DNA of 32,316 nucleotides, from the NCBI RefSeq assembly GCF_029335485.1, contig NZ_JARJLM010000673.1, forward strand, positions 1 through 32,316, written 5' to 3'. The position numbers and the translations under genes are program-made. The DNA comes from Cupriavidus basilensis. GTDB lineage: Bacteria; Pseudomonadota; Gammaproteobacteria; Burkholderiales; Burkholderiaceae. The notes below the pieces were generated by a model that was not told the DNA's origin, made no database searches, and was given only the letters and a program-made list of their open reading frames with translations. Each line of letters starts with the position of its first letter. Position 1 is the first letter of the stretch. This document shows, in pieces, positions 1 to 9,400 of the stretch.

Positions 1-5
1 TGATT

Positions 6-1088
6 ATGTCCGACTCCCCCTTGATCATCGGTTTCGATGTGCGCCCCGTCATTGTCCCGCTGCATCCTCCGCTCCGGACAGCGAGCGGCGTCATGGCGAC
101 CGCGCCCCTGGTTCTTCTCGACATCAGGACAAATGGCGGCGTGACCGGCAGTTCGTACATTTTTACCTATACGCCAGTCGTGCTGGAGGGAGTAGCCCAG
201 GTGCTGCGGCATATTCTTCCACTCATCGAGTCCGCGCGACTTGAACCTCGGGCGAACATGGCCGCGCTGCGGCGCAAGTTCATCCTGATCGGCACGCCGG
301 GTCTTCTTGATATGGCCCTGGCGGCAATCGACATGGCGCTGTGGGACGCACACGCGCGCTTCCTCGGCTCGCCCCTGGTCCGCCTGCTCGGTGGCACCCC
401 CTCGAAGACGCTCGCCTATGCGAGCTTTGGCATGGAACCGCCGAACGAGGCCGCACCGCTTATCGAAGCAGCCATGCGCGCCGGATTCCGTGCCATCAAG
501 ATCAAGATCGGATACCCCACTCTGGAGGAAGACCTGCTGGCAATCCGCGCCGCCAAATCCCTGCTCGGGTCGAGCGGCAAGCTGATGGTGGACTACAACC
601 AGTCGCTGACGGTTCCCGAAGCGATTCGAAGAGGCCGGGCACTCGACGAGGAGGGACTGGAGTGGATAGAGGAACCAACAAGGTACGACGATTTCGACGG
701 CCACGCGAAAATATCCGCCGCGCTGCGAACGCCGATCCAGCTCGGCGAGAATCTCTACGGGCCGCGCGAGGTATCGCGCAGTATCCGGCAAGAATCCTCG
801 GACCTGATGATGCTCGACCTGATGAAGATCGGCGGCGTATCGGGCTGGCTCGATGCGGCGGCGGTCTGCTCAGCGTCCGCCATCCCGGTGTCCACTCACT
901 TCTTCCAGGAGGCGAGCGCCCATCTCCAGAGCCTGACCCCCACCGCCCACTACCTGGAGTACTTCGGACTCGCTGACGGCGTCCTGGCGGATCCGCTGTG
1001 CGTCACGGACGGTTACGTCGAACCTGCTGAACACCCGGGTCTGGGCATTCAGTGGAACGCGGACGCGATCCGACGGTTCGCGGCGTAG
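6..1088 (+). CDS. Mandelate racemase-like enolase-superfamily enzyme
   Basis: This 360-residue protein probably racemises or epimerises a 2-hydroxy acid in the cytoplasm. It follows the Pseudomonas mandelate racemase sequence, as I remember it, almost position by position. The KxK pair is K165/K167, the metal ligands are D196, E222 and E248, the second-half dyad is D271/H298, and the late acid is E318. Each lies one residue after the known K164/K166, D195, E221, E247, D270/H297 and E317. Having both the Lys and the His-Asp bases supports true racemase chemistry, not just dehydration. The N-terminal capping domain covers about residues 1-125 and the barrel about 130-345. The ATG at 6 fits the family N-terminus, but the ribosome site lies outside the window, so a slightly earlier start cannot be excluded. 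A nitrilase and an LctP permease follow. Mandelate itself is an inference; a related aryl or alkyl 2-hydroxy acid is possible. Confidence 0.88.
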   Translation: MSDSPLIIGFDVRPVIVPLHPPLRTASGVMATAPLVLLDIRTNGGVTGSSYIFTYTPVVLEGVAQVLRHILPLIESARLEPRANMAALRRKFILIGTPGLLDMALAAIDMALWDAHARFLGSPLVRLLGGTPSKTLAYASFGMEPPNEAAPLIEAAMRAGFRAIKIKIGYPTLEEDLLAIRAAKSLLGSSGKLMVDYNQSLTVPEAIRRGRALDEEGLEWIEEPTRYDDFDGHAKISAALRTPIQLGENLYGPREVSRSIRQESSDLMMLDLMKIGGVSGWLDAAAVCSASAIPVSTHFFQEASAHLQSLTPTAHYLEYFGLADGVLADPLCVTDGYVEPAEHPGLGIQWNADAIRRFAA

Positions 1089-1102
1089 ATTTCATCGAAA
1101 CC

Positions 1103-1131
1103 CTGCGGCGCCCGTTTGGCGGGCGCCGCAG
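1103..1131 (+). terminator. 12-bp perfect hairpin after the racemase gene
   Basis: Two perfectly complementary 12-base arms (1103-1114 and 1120-1131) enclose a 5-base loop. The hairpin lies 14 bases after the racemase stop and about 75 bases before the nitrilase start. There is no T-run after it, so it may be a weak terminator or an mRNA stabiliser rather than a full intrinsic terminator. Confidence 0.5.
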
Positions 1132-1206
1132 CTGCAATCATCCAGACATCCGGCCCATCGGACACCCCTCTGCCGGTAACGGCACATCTTTCGGAGACAA
1201 CCTCAA

Positions 1207-2280
1207 ATGAGAACCTACCCCAAGTTCAAGGCAGCCGCATGCCACGCTGCACCGATCTACTTCGACACGCCGGCGACCATCGATAAGGCTTGCGCCTGGA
1301 TCGCGGAAGCGGCCGGCAACGGCGCGGAACTGATCGCATTCCCCGAAGCGTTCATCTCCGCTTTCCCGGTTTGGTCTGGTGTCTGGGCGCCTGTCGACGT
1401 CCATGAGTTCTTCGTGAAACTTGCCTCGTCGACGGTAGAGGTGAATGGCCCCGAGATCAAGCAGGTCCGCGACTGCGCCAAGCGCTTTGGCGTATTCGTG
1501 TCGCTGGGGATCAATGAGGGCACGCCCATCAGTCCCGCCTGTATCTGGGACACCAACATCCTCATCGGCGATGATGGCTCCATCCTCAACGCACACCGGA
1601 AACTGGTCCCTACCTACTGGGAGAAACTGACCTGGACGCCCGGAGACGGCAACGGACTCCGCATTTCCGATACGCGGATTGGCCGCATCGGCGCGCTGGT
1701 CTGTGGCGAGAACACCAATGCGCTGGCTCGCTTCACGCTGCTCGCCCAGGGCGAGAATGTCCACATCTCTTCCTTCTCCCCCCGCTGGCCGACCAACCCT
1801 CCGGGCGAATCCGGCTATGACCTCGAAGCCGCCATCCGCCTTCGCGCCGGCGCACACGCATTCGAGGGCAAGCTCTTCAATATCGTCGCCTCCGGCTTCC
1901 TTCCTCCCGAGGCAATCGATCTGATCAGCCGGGACAATTCGCGCGCTCGCCAGTTGCTCGAGGAGTCTCCGAAAAGCGTCTCCATGATACTGGGCCCCGA
2001 CGGCCAGCCCATCAGCGAGGTCGTTCGCGATGAGGAAGGCATTGTCTACGCCGATATCGACCTGGCGAAATGCGTAGTGCCGAAGCAATTCCAGGACGTG
2101 GTCGGCTATTACAACCGCTTCGACGTCTTCCAGTTGAAGGTGAATCGCCGCGCCCTGGCGCCCGTCGAGTTCTCGTCGCACGTCGAGGAACGCACCATAG
2201 GGGCGGACGAAGAAGACCTGAACGACCTTCCCGCCAGCGCCGCCGCCGGCAGTGCCATGCCGGTACGGCACAACGCCTGA
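1207..2280 (+). CDS. Nitrilase (CGEN-type, aliphatic/aryl nitrile hydrolase)
   Basis: Nitrilases hydrolyse a nitrile to its carboxylic acid and ammonia. The catalytic Glu47 (in FPEAF), Lys132 (in HRKLVPTYWEK, with the second Glu139) and Cys166 (in VCGENTNALARF) are all present at the spacing of known nitrilases (about 48, 131 and 165). The length of 357 residues matches nitrilases proper and exceeds the 260-300 of omega-amidases and beta-ureidopropionases. The C-terminal tail from about residue 310 is variable, as usual. The ATG at 1207 has GGAGA at 1193-1197. The CGEN motif differs from the CWEH/CWEN found in many well-studied arylacetonitrilases and plant nitrilases, so substrate class cannot be read from the sequence. 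Its place between a mandelate racemase homologue and a hydroxy-acid permease suggests a 2-hydroxynitrile such as mandelonitrile, lactonitrile or glycolonitrile; this is inference. Confidence 0.9.
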   Translation: MRTYPKFKAAACHAAPIYFDTPATIDKACAWIAEAAGNGAELIAFPEAFISAFPVWSGVWAPVDVHEFFVKLASSTVEVNGPEIKQVRDCAKRFGVFVSLGINEGTPISPACIWDTNILIGDDGSILNAHRKLVPTYWEKLTWTPGDGNGLRISDTRIGRIGALVCGENTNALARFTLLAQGENVHISSFSPRWPTNPPGESGYDLEAAIRLRAGAHAFEGKLFNIVASGFLPPEAIDLISRDNSRARQLLEESPKSVSMILGPDGQPISEVVRDEEGIVYADIDLAKCVVPKQFQDVVGYYNRFDVFQLKVNRRALAPVEFSSHVEERTIGADEEDLNDLPASAAAGSAMPVRHNA

Positions 2281-2301
2281 CCCTCCCTTTCATTTGTCCA
2301 A

Positions 2302-2331
2302 GGCTGGCCGGTGCCCCGCCATCGGCCAGCC
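2302..2331 (+). terminator. 9-bp hairpin between nitrilase and permease genes
   Basis: Arms 2302-2310 and 2323-2331 are perfectly complementary around a 12-base GC-rich loop. No T-run follows. It lies 21 bases after the nitrilase stop, and the permease start is a further 112 bases on, so it may attenuate or stabilise transcripts between the two genes. Confidence 0.4.
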
Positions 2332-2443
2332 AATACCTGCACGGGGTGGAAGAAAACCAGGCTTTTCCGCTCCGCCCCCCTTCCGGCGAAGAATCGAAGC
2401 ATATCGATTCAGCCACATAATAATTATCCGCGAGGAGACAAAC

Positions 2444-4117
2444 ATGGCATGGAGTCAGATCTATGACCCATTGGGAAACCCGTTGCTATCGACCCTGGTT
2501 GCGGCAATTCCCATCGTCATCCTGTTGGCCGCACTGGCCTTCTTCCATATTCAAGCGCATCTGGCTGCAGGTCTGGCGCTTCTGGCAGGGGGCGCCATTG
2601 CCTGCACTGTGTTTGGCATGCCGGCCAGCATGGCGGGCAAGGCTGCCGCGTACGGCATTGCATCCGGCCTCTTCCCCATCGGCTGGATCGTCCTGAATAT
2701 CATCTTCCTGCACCGGCTCACCACACAGAACGGATTCTTCAAGGCGCTACAGGACTCGATCTCCGGCGTCACCGAGGACAAGCGCATTCAGCTATTGCTT
2801 GTCGCCTTCTGCTTTGGCGCCTTCTTTGAAGGCGCGGCCGGCTTCGGTACCCCCGTCGCCGTCACCGGAGCCATCCTGATCGGCTTCGGCTTCTCGCCGC
2901 TGGCTGCATCCGGGCTGGCACTGATCGCCAATACCGCGCCGGTGGCATTCGGTGCGCTGGGTTCGCCCGTGATCGCCCTCTCCGCCGTGACCGGCCTGGA
3001 TCTCCTGCAGCTTTCGGCAATGATCGGCCGGCAGTTGCCACTCTTCTCCCTTCTCGTGCCATTCTGGCTGATCTGGGCATTTGCCGGCTTCCGCGGCATG
3101 AAGGAAATCTGGCCAGCCATCCTGGTGGCCGGGATCAGCTTTGCGGTTCCCCAGTACCTCGTTTCCAACTTCCATGGTCCATGGCTTGTAGACGTGATCT
3201 CCTCGCTGGTTTCCATGAGTTGCCTGGCCCTGTTCATGAAGGTCTGGAAGCCCCGCAAGATCTGGACCTCCACGAAGCTGCTCAACCGTCACGACGATTC
3301 ATCGGTCGATGACCAGGCGTCGCCGGACGCTTGCGCGCAGTCCTCCGGGCGGCGCATCTCCCCCGCGAAAGCCTGGATGCCATGGGTCATTCTCACGGTC
3401 TTTGTCTTCCTGTGGGGAATCCCGCAGTTCAAGAAGTATCTGGACGCCATCTGGACCTGGAAGTACAGCATTCCGGGCCTGGACAAGATGGTGCTCAAGG
3501 GTCCGCCGGTGGTCGCGGCGTCAGTCCCCGAGTCCGCTGTGTACGCCTTCAACGTGCTTTCGATGGCAGGCACCGGCATCCTGGTGGCGTCGGTGATCGG
3601 CGGGATCCTGATGGGATACTCGCTGCCAAGATTGTTCAAGGAGTACTGGCAGACCATCAAGCTGGTCCGGTATTCGCTGCTCACCATCTGCGCCATGTTC
3701 GGCGTGGGATACCTGACCAAGTACTCGGGCCTGGATGCAACGCTGGGGCTCGCTTTCGCGCATACCGGCGTGCTCTATCCCCTCTTCGGTACGATGCTCG
3801 GATGGCTTGGCGTCGCCCTGACCGGATCCGACACGGCAGCCAACGTGCTGTTTGGCGGGCTGCAGAAGACGACTGCCGAGCAACTCGGCCTGTCGCCGTA
3901 CCTGATGGCGTCCGCCAACAGCTCCGGCGGCGTCATGGGCAAGATGATCGATGCGCAATCCATCGTGGTCGCATCGACCGCCACCAAGTGGTATGGGCAT
4001 GAAGGAGACATCCTTCGCTATGTCTTCTTCCACTCCCTGGCCCTGGCGGGCCTTGTCGGGATCTTCATTACCCTGCAGGCATACATCGCCCCGTTCACGC
4101 ACATGGTCATCCACTAG
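2444..4117 (+). CDS. L-lactate permease (LctP/GlcA) family transporter
   Basis: This inner-membrane secondary transporter of 557 residues belongs to the LctP family, whose known members (LldP, GlcA) import L-lactate, D-lactate and glycolate with protons. Hydrophobic segments run through the whole protein, with a polar cytoplasmic-looking stretch at about residues 280-310. Family-typical motifs are FFEGAAGFGTPVAV (127-140), ALGSPVIALS (171-180), GSDTAAN (461-467) and NSSGG (492-496). The start at 2444 is set by GAGGAGA at 2432-2438; an upstream in-frame ATG at 2252 would overlap the nitrilase and add a non-membrane leader, so it was not used. Placed after a racemase and a nitrilase, it probably imports the 2-hydroxy acid that those enzymes make or interconvert. 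Exact substrate is unknown. Confidence 0.9.
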   Translation: MAWSQIYDPLGNPLLSTLVAAIPIVILLAALAFFHIQAHLAAGLALLAGGAIACTVFGMPASMAGKAAAYGIASGLFPIGWIVLNIIFLHRLTTQNGFFKALQDSISGVTEDKRIQLLLVAFCFGAFFEGAAGFGTPVAVTGAILIGFGFSPLAASGLALIANTAPVAFGALGSPVIALSAVTGLDLLQLSAMIGRQLPLFSLLVPFWLIWAFAGFRGMKEIWPAILVAGISFAVPQYLVSNFHGPWLVDVISSLVSMSCLALFMKVWKPRKIWTSTKLLNRHDDSSVDDQASPDACAQSSGRRISPAKAWMPWVILTVFVFLWGIPQFKKYLDAIWTWKYSIPGLDKMVLKGPPVVAASVPESAVYAFNVLSMAGTGILVASVIGGILMGYSLPRLFKEYWQTIKLVRYSLLTICAMFGVGYLTKYSGLDATLGLAFAHTGVLYPLFGTMLGWLGVALTGSDTAANVLFGGLQKTTAEQLGLSPYLMASANSSGGVMGKMIDAQSIVVASTATKWYGHEGDILRYVFFHSLALAGLVGIFITLQAYIAPFTHMVIH

Positions 4118-4148
4118 CCTCCCGGGCATTGCGCCCGAAGAAGACATG

Positions 4149-4171
4149 GGCCGATCCCCGATCGGCCTTTT
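4149..4171 (+). terminator. Rho-independent terminator after the permease gene
   Basis: An 8-bp perfect stem (4149-4156 with 4160-4167) and a 3-base loop are followed by TTTT at 4168-4171. This is the most terminator-like hairpin of the + strand run and separates the permease from the aldolase gene at 4208, although read-through is possible. Confidence 0.65.
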
Positions 4172-4207
4172 CCCCCTGTCGCCCTACCTCCAAGGAGCAG
4201 CAACGCC

Positions 4208-5263
4208 ATGCATGCACTCATCGATCTCTACAGCGACACGAAAACACGTCCTTCCAATGGCATGCGAACGGCAATGGCAAACGCCACGGTAGGTGACGAA
4301 CAAGCCGGCGAAGACGAAACCACGCTGAAGCTGTGCGCACGGATAGCGAGTCTTCTGGGTAAGGAAGCCGGCCTGTTTCTCCCCTCCGGGACCATGGCCA
4401 ACCTGATCTCGATCCTGGTACAAACGCGGCCAGGCGACGAGCTGATCGCCGACGCCCAGTCCCACATCGTGTCCACGGAAGCCGGCGGGGCCGCAGCCAT
4501 CGCCGGCGTCTCCGCCTATGCCCTTGCATCGCCGCATGGCATTTTCGATGCTGCGCAGGTAGCCCGTGCGATCCGCCCTGCCAGCCGCACCTCGCCGCGA
4601 ACCGCCATGCTGTGCGTTGAGCAAACAACGAACTTCTCGGGCGGCGCGGTATGGAGCATGGAGCAACTGAGGAGCGTGCTCGACGTGGCCAGAGGCGCCG
4701 GCCTGGCCTGCCACATGGACGGTGCGCGTCTGCTGAATGCGTGTGCGTCCACCGGTGTCGCCGCATCGGACTATGCCTTGGGGTGGGATAGCGTTTGGAT
4801 CGACCTTTCCAAGGGACTGGGGTGCCCTGTCGGCGCCGTGCTTTGCGGCACCGAGCGCTTCGTCGGCGACGCATGGGGCTGGAAGTATCGGCTTGGCGGT
4901 GCCATGCGGCAGTCCGGCGTTCTCGCTGCCGCCGGTCTGTACGCGCTGGACAACAATGTAGCGCAGCTGGCCCGGGATCACGAGAATGCCGCCCGCATCT
5001 GGCGAGCACTATCCGCGCATACGCTGTTCCGCTTCGATCCGCCGGCACCGCAAACCAACATCCTGCGCTTCGCGTTCCCGGGCGCGGAGATCGACAACGT
5101 GGAATTCGTCGATCTGTGTGCCAGGCGCGGCGTGCGGATCCGCGCACTCGAGCGTGGCTTCGTCCGCGTTACCACGCATCTTGATATCTCGCCTGACATG
5201 GCCGACGCCGCCGCCGCCACAATGCTGTCGGCCGCGTGCGAACTGGTTCGCCGCAAAGCCTGA
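4208..5263 (+). CDS. Threonine-aldolase-like PLP enzyme (beta-hydroxy amino acid lyase)
   Basis: This 351-residue PLP enzyme belongs to the low-specificity threonine aldolase group, which splits beta-hydroxy amino acids into glycine plus an aldehyde. SGTMAN (60-65) binds the cofactor phosphate, His86 should stack on PLP, Asp171 (HMDGAR) pairs with the pyridine nitrogen and Lys202 (DLSKGLG) forms the Schiff base. The GAMRQSG and THLD motifs of LtaE are also present. Two active-site positions differ from E. coli LtaE as remembered: the Tyr of DDVYG is Ala33 here, and the His of ENTHN is Thr141. Both face the substrate side chain in known structures, so the natural substrate may not be threonine. 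AAGGAG at 4192-4197 supports the ATG at 4208. It may form glycine or an aldehyde linked to the neighbouring 2-hydroxy-acid genes. Confidence 0.85.
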   Translation: MHALIDLYSDTKTRPSNGMRTAMANATVGDEQAGEDETTLKLCARIASLLGKEAGLFLPSGTMANLISILVQTRPGDELIADAQSHIVSTEAGGAAAIAGVSAYALASPHGIFDAAQVARAIRPASRTSPRTAMLCVEQTTNFSGGAVWSMEQLRSVLDVARGAGLACHMDGARLLNACASTGVAASDYALGWDSVWIDLSKGLGCPVGAVLCGTERFVGDAWGWKYRLGGAMRQSGVLAAAGLYALDNNVAQLARDHENAARIWRALSAHTLFRFDPPAPQTNILRFAFPGAEIDNVEFVDLCARRGVRIRALERGFVRVTTHLDISPDMADAAAATMLSAACELVRRKA

Positions 5264-5300
5264 TTCGGAGGCCGTCGCCCGAGGCACGGCCGGGACCAGG

Positions 5301-6191
5301 CTACTTCAATGGGTTGCGCAGTATTTCGGCCATCCAGCGTACGAACGTCGCGATATCGCTGCCCTCTTCGCAGCCAGGCGGGTAGGTAATGTAATACGCA
5401 TAGATGGAGTGCACCTGGATGTCGAACAACGGAACGAGCACACCGGAACTGATCCAACTCCTCGCCATTCTATTGCGGGCGAGTGCGACGCCCTGACCGT
5501 TTACGGCAGCTTCGAGCATCAGCCCGAGGTCGACAAACTGCACACCGACACCAGGCTCCGGCCAATCGAGCCCTGCCGCCACCAGCCAGGGACGCCAGGG
5601 CTCGAGAGGACAACGCAGCAAACGAGCGACGGAGAGCCTGTCCGGCGAAGGGAAAGGCCCGACATCCCTGAGGTAGCTGGGGCTGCACACGGGAAAAACG
5701 GGCTCATCCAGGATCTTCAAGGTCTCGAGCCCGGGATAGTTGCCGGTGCCAAAGCGAATCTCGATGTCCGCGTTCTCCGATTTGAGGCCCACCAACGGCA
5801 CCGACAGCTGAAGAATCAGCTCGATCTCCGGGTGCGCCTCCTGGAAGCCAGTGAGATGAGGCACAAGCACCTGCCGTGCAAAGGTCGGAGGCGCCGCCAC
5901 GCGAAGTTGACGTATTTCTCCTGCGGACCGCGGTCGAACGCTGTAGTGACTCAATGCATTCAGGGCTTCCTTGACTACCTCCAGATACTCGGAGCCCCTC
6001 GCCGTCAAGGTGAACCCGCCCTGCGCCGAGTTGAAGACCTCGATCCCCATGATGTCTTCAAGCTGTCGGATGCGGTGACTGATCGCGCTCGGCGTGACGC
6101 ACAGTTCCTGCGCCGCCACGGTTCCGCTTCGCAGGCGCGCAACGGCTTCGAAGGCAATCAGGCACTGCAACGGAGGAACCTTATACGTCAT
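5301..6191 (-). CDS. LysR-family regulator, GcvA type
   Basis: The 296-residue protein has an N-terminal winged helix-turn-helix (about residues 6-65, with the AISHRIRQLE recognition helix) and a periplasmic-binding-protein-like effector domain (about 90-290). It resembles GcvA-type LysR proteins, which often control amino-acid or beta-lactamase genes. It is convergent to the aldolase gene, with only 37 bases between the stops. Its own promoter must lie in the 269-base gap up to the dehydrogenase stop at 6461. No clear ribosome site precedes the ATG at 6191; the start was chosen because it puts the helix-turn-helix at the normal distance from the N-terminus. It may control the + strand cluster, but it is not divergent from it, so this is uncertain. 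Confidence 0.88.
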   Translation of the reverse strand: MTYKVPPLQCLIAFEAVARLRSGTVAAQELCVTPSAISHRIRQLEDIMGIEVFNSAQGGFTLTARGSEYLEVVKEALNALSHYSVRPRSAGEIRQLRVAAPPTFARQVLVPHLTGFQEAHPEIELILQLSVPLVGLKSENADIEIRFGTGNYPGLETLKILDEPVFPVCSPSYLRDVGPFPSPDRLSVARLLRCPLEPWRPWLVAAGLDWPEPGVGVQFVDLGLMLEAAVNGQGVALARNRMARSWISSGVLVPLFDIQVHSIYAYYITYPPGCEEGSDIATFVRWMAEILRNPLK

Positions 6192-6438
6192 GGGAATTGC
6201 TCATGAGTCTGCCTGCCAATCCGGCCCGCGCCAAACGGTTCTCAAGCGATCGCCGTCACCCGGCATTCTGCCAATCGAAAAAGGAGGTCCGGCGCAGGTT
6301 CCACACCCGATGCTCCGGCGACATGAAGCAACGCAGCTAGCCTGCGAGTATAACCCTCACCGATGGATGCACAAGACCGCCAGCGTCGCCAGCCCTGCGG
6401 CCGGCGAACTCCCGGAACAGGGCGCCAGGCCCGCGCGG

Positions 6439-6451
6439 GCGCCGTCGGCGC
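6439..6451 (-). terminator. Short GC hairpin after the dehydrogenase gene
   Basis: A 5-bp stem with a 3-base loop lies about 10 bases after the stop codon of the - strand dehydrogenase gene, embedded in very GC-rich sequence. It has no T-run, so the terminator reading is weak. Confidence 0.25.
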
Positions 6452-6460
6452 GGTGCCCGC

Positions 6461-9400
6461 TCAACCGGCCCGTAGCAAGGCATCGACTTCATCGTCAAGC
6501 GCCGATGCCAGCAGACAAGCCACATGCACGGCCGACGTGCCCGCACCATCATGGATCTGGTGACGGCAGCTCGTCCCGTCCGCAACCACCACGGCGTCCC
6601 TGTCGGCGCTTCTGACCGCGGGCAGCAAGGATAGCTCCGCCATCGCCCGGGACGCCTCAAAGTGTTCTGCCTCATAGCCGAAGCTACCCGCCATCCCGCA
6701 GCATGACGATTCGACGGTCTCGACTTCCAGCCCTGGAATCCAGCTCAACACGGTCTGCACCGGGCGGAAGGCATCGAATGCCTTCTGGTGGCAATGGCCA
6801 TGCACCAGCGCCTTGCTGCCTCGGACCGCGTTGAGCTTGAGTTGCAGCCGCCCGGCCTCTTTCTCCCGCACCAGGAACTCTTCAAACAGATAGGCAGACT
6901 GTGCAAGCCGGCGGGCTTCGTCCCCGAATCCGTAGTTCAGGAACTCGTCCCGGAGCGAAAGCAGGCAGGATGGCTCCAGCCCGACAATTGGCACGCCCGC
7001 ATCCACATAGGGCTTCAGGAAATCCAGGGCGCGCCTTGCCTCGGCCTTGGCTTCGTCGACGAGACCGGCGGCCAGGAAGGTCCGCCCGCAGCACAGTGGC
7101 CGGCTGCCCGGCGCGGCACTGAAGTGGACGTCGTACCCGGCGGCGCCAAGGACGCGCTCCGCGGCGGCCGCGTTCCCGGGTTCCATGTAGTTGTTGAAGG
7201 TATCCACAAACAGCAAAACAGTCATCTTGTCGATTGGCGTTCGGCCCGATGCCGTTCGCTTTGCCAGAAAAGCGCGGTCAAAGCGGGGCAGCGACCGTTC
7301 GGGAGCGAAGCCGATCCAGCGCTTCACCATGGAAGACACGAGCGGGATGCGGTCTGCCAGATTGACAAGCGGCGCCATCTTGCTCGCCCATGGCGCATAG
7401 CGAGGCATGAACGCCACGAGGCGCTCCCGCAGCCCCAATCCGTGTCGCTGCGTCCAGGCCGATCTCGCCTCGATCTTGATCTTTGCCATGTCCACGCCGG
7501 TAGGACAGTCTCGCTTGCAACCCTTGCAAGATACGCAGAGGTCAAGCACGTCCTTCACTTCCCGGCTGGCCAGCCCTTCGGATCCCAGTTGACCGGACAA
7601 GGCCAGCCGCAGCGTGTTTGCGCGCCCGCGGGTGACGTGCTTTTCATCTTTCGTGATGCGATAGCTCGGGCACATCGTTCCGGCATCGAACTTTCGGCAA
7701 TGGCCGTTGTTGTTGCACATCTCCACTGCCTTCGCCAGACCCTGGGCACGATCCCCGCCCAGGCCGGGCGCGGTCTCCTGCCCCGAGATCGGGTCTCGCA
7801 TGACATTCCATGCGGACCAATCGAGCATAGGCTTTAACGGAATCGTCTGGTACGCCGGGGGAAACCGGAAATACCGGCTGTCATCCATCCTCGGGGGCTG
7901 GACGATCTTGTCGGGATTGAAGCGATTCTGCGGATCGAACAACAACTTGATATCCCGGAACGCCTGATGGAGCTTCGGGCCATACTGCCATGCCACCCAT
8001 TCCCCCCGGCACAGTCCGTCTCCATGCTCGCCGGAAAATGCACCCTTGTACTCGCGGACAAGCTCGGCGGCCTCCGCGGCGATGGCCCGCATTTTCCCCG
8101 CGCCATCGCGCCGCATATCGAGAATGGGGCGGACGTGCAAGGTACCCACGCTGGCATGCGCATACCAGGTACCCTCCGTTCCATGCCGATGAAACACGCT
8201 GGTAAGACGCTCGGTGTACTCCGCCAGATGCTCCAGCGGGACAGCACAGTCTTCGATGAAGGACACGGGCTTGCCGTCCCCTTTCATGCTCATCATGATG
8301 TTCAGGCCGGCCTTCCTGACCTCCCACAATGCCTTCTGCTGCCCGGTATCGGCCATGCGGATGACCGCCCCGGGCAGGCCCAGATCCCCCATCAGCACGA
8401 CCAGATCGTCCAGCCTCCCAAGCAGAGGGCCCAGTTCTTCCCCTGCGAACTCGACCAGCAGGATTGCCTGCGGGCTCCCTACCAGCGCCGATTCTATGAC
8501 CGGGCGGAAAGCAGGATTGCCCATCGAAAGGTCGATCATCGTCCTGTCCACCAGTTCAACCGCGGTCGGACCCAGCTTCACGATATGCTGGGTCATCGCC
8601 ATCGCCTGATAGAAGGTCGGAAAGCTGACGACCCCCAGTACCTTATGCACGGGCAGCGGCGACAGCTTGAGTGTGAGCTGCCGGCTTACCGCGAGCGTCC
8701 CTTCGGACCCGACAAGGATATGGGCCAGGTTGGCAAGGCCATCGTCCGTATAAGAGCGTGGATTCTGGCAGTCGAAGATGTCGATGTTGTAGCCACCGAC
8801 ACGACGCAGCACCTTCGGCACCCGTTCAACGATCTCGCGGCATTCGCGCTCGGCGATTTCCCGCAATCCCGCAAGGATTTCGCCCAGTCTTCCCGATTGC
8901 GGCTCCTGGCGCACCGAGCCAAAGTTCGCCTGGCTGCCATCGGCGAGAATCGCATCGATAGCATGCACGTTGTGCACCATGTTGCCGTACTCGATCGAGC
9001 GCGAGCCGCATGAGTTGTTGCCTGCCATGCCGCCGATCGTGCATTGCGCCCCCGTGGAGACATCCACCGGAAACCACAAACCGTGTGGCTTGAGCCATGC
9101 GTTCAGGTGGTCCAGGACAATCCCGGGTTCAACGGTAACAAGCCTGGCGACGGGGTCGAAGCTGACGACATTGTTAAGCCATTTGCTGTTGTCGATGACC
9201 AGCGCCTCGCCCACTGTCTGGCCGCATTGGCTCGTCCCGGCCCCTCGCGCCAGAATTGGCGCACCGCTGTCTCTGGCGATGTCCAGCGCCAGGACCAGGT
9301 CTGCCTGGTCGCGCGGCACCACGACGCCAATGGGCGTCATCTGATAGATCGACGCGTCGGTGGCATACCGGCCGCGGTTGGCGGCATCGAAGAGTACGTC

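Noticed and set aside
1138-2271. Long - strand open frame opposite the nitrilase gene
   Set aside because: It is the GC-rich mirror of a well-conserved nitrilase and shows no family motif of its own.
2252-2443. N-terminal extension of the permease frame
   Set aside because: It overlaps the nitrilase, is not membrane-like and lacks a ribosome site; the ATG at 2444 has a strong one.
4986-6206. Long + strand open frame over the aldolase end and the LysR gene
   Set aside because: Its translation is Arg/Pro/His-rich and matches nothing, whereas both overlapped genes have clear family motifs.
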